Below are positions 5,408 through 5,590 of a stretch of 5,590 nt of DNA, one piece after another. Location of the stretch: NCBI GenBank assembly GCA_026995985.1, contig JALWNF010000076.1:1-5590 (forward strand), given 5' to 3'. How positions within the stretch are numbered: the first letter of the stretch is position 1; each line of letters begins with the position of its first letter. The notes under the pieces are model-generated. The model was not told the origin of the DNA and did not search any database. It was given only the letters and a program-made list of their open reading frames with translations. The stretch comes from Campylobacteraceae bacterium (lineage in GTDB: Bacteria; Campylobacterota; Campylobacteria; Campylobacterales; Sulfurovaceae). The translations under genes and the position numbers were made by a program.

Positions 5408-5590
5408 ATGATAATACGAAAACTATTTAAATTTGAAAATGCACACATTGTAAGAGGTTGCTCCACTCAAAAGTGTAGTCAAAATATTCATGGACACTCT
5501 TATAAAGTAGAAGTACTCTTAGAGTCAAATTACTTAGATAATGGACAAATGGTGTATGACTTTGGGCTTACAAAACGTTACATAAAGGAA
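5408..5590 (+). CDS. queD: 6-carboxytetrahydropterin synthase QueD (5' part, cut by window end)
   Basis: QueD turns 7,8-dihydroneopterin triphosphate into 6-carboxy-5,6,7,8-tetrahydropterin, the substrate of QueE, in the cytosol. The first 61 codons are open to the last base of the window; family members are about 120 or more residues, so roughly half is missing. The zinc ligands are visible as H13 (in FENAH) and H28 and H30 (in HGHSY). C23 is the probable catalytic Cys, five residues before H28 (four in E. coli QueD); C18 is an alternative. A V-Y-D-F-G-L segment at 49-54 matches the family's (M/I)-V-x-D-F pattern. The start lies one base after the Sel1 gene stop and has no clear Shine-Dalgarno, which suggests translation coupled to that gene. 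A eukaryote-type 6-pyruvoyl-tetrahydropterin synthase is the alternative name, but the queE neighbour favours QueD. Confidence 0.9.
   Translation, partial: MIIRKLFKFENAHIVRGCSTQKCSQNIHGHSYKVEVLLESNYLDNGQMVYDFGLTKRYIKE

Noticed and set aside
5284..5466. 60-codon open frame on the minus strand
   Set aside because: It is antisense to the end of the Sel1 gene and the start of queD, both well supported. Its translation shows no family pattern.

Overview
The window reads as chromosomal sequence from a bacterium of the Campylobacterota (former Epsilonproteobacteria), probably a free-living respiratory member such as a Sulfurimonas, Sulfurovum or Arcobacter relative. This placement is an inference. 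It rests on the AT-rich sequence with AGA, TTA and AAA-type codons, on a three-gene cytochrome bc1 operon whose cytochrome c1 is a diheme protein, and on the wording of the QueE and QueD proteins. The genus cannot be fixed from the sequence alone. All convincing genes are on the + strand and coding density is high. The only gap above 100 bases is 2755-2917.

Region 1 (18-2754) is a complete quinol:cytochrome c oxidoreductase (complex III) operon: Rieske iron-sulfur protein (petA), full-length unsplit cytochrome b (petB) and membrane-anchored diheme cytochrome c1 (petC). The genes are 10-12 bases apart, and at both junctions the stop codon is built into the next Shine-Dalgarno. Together they would oxidise quinol (menaquinol in this phylum) at the Qo site of cytochrome b. 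One electron goes through the Rieske cluster and cytochrome c1 to soluble cytochrome c. The other crosses the membrane through the two b hemes. Two details stand out: Gly replaces the cluster-tuning Ser in the Rieske protein, and the heme-ligand spacing in helix D of cytochrome b is of the b6 type.

Region 2 (2755-2917) is a very AT-rich spacer with a perfect 12-bp inverted repeat, probably the pet operon terminator although it lacks a T-tract, followed by the presumed promoter region of the next operon.

Region 3 (2918-5590) carries moaA (molybdenum cofactor), queE (7-deazaguanine/queuosine precursor), a cytosolic Sel1-repeat protein, and the 5' part of queD, which is cut by the window end. 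moaA and queE overlap by one base (TAATG), and the Sel1 gene and queD are one base apart. A TATAAT box between queE and the Sel1 gene may give the latter pair its own promoter. MoaA starts from GTP, and QueD and QueE act in sequence on a GTP-derived pterin, so the cluster groups GTP-derived cofactor and tRNA-modification chemistry. The QueE has a displaced third cluster cysteine (C-x3-C-x16-C-D-T).

I found no mobile element, CRISPR array, tRNA, rRNA or defence system. The window is mostly core metabolism. The points worth a second look are lineage-specific variants of known enzymes and the Sel1 gene placed inside the queuosine genes, not a clearly new system.
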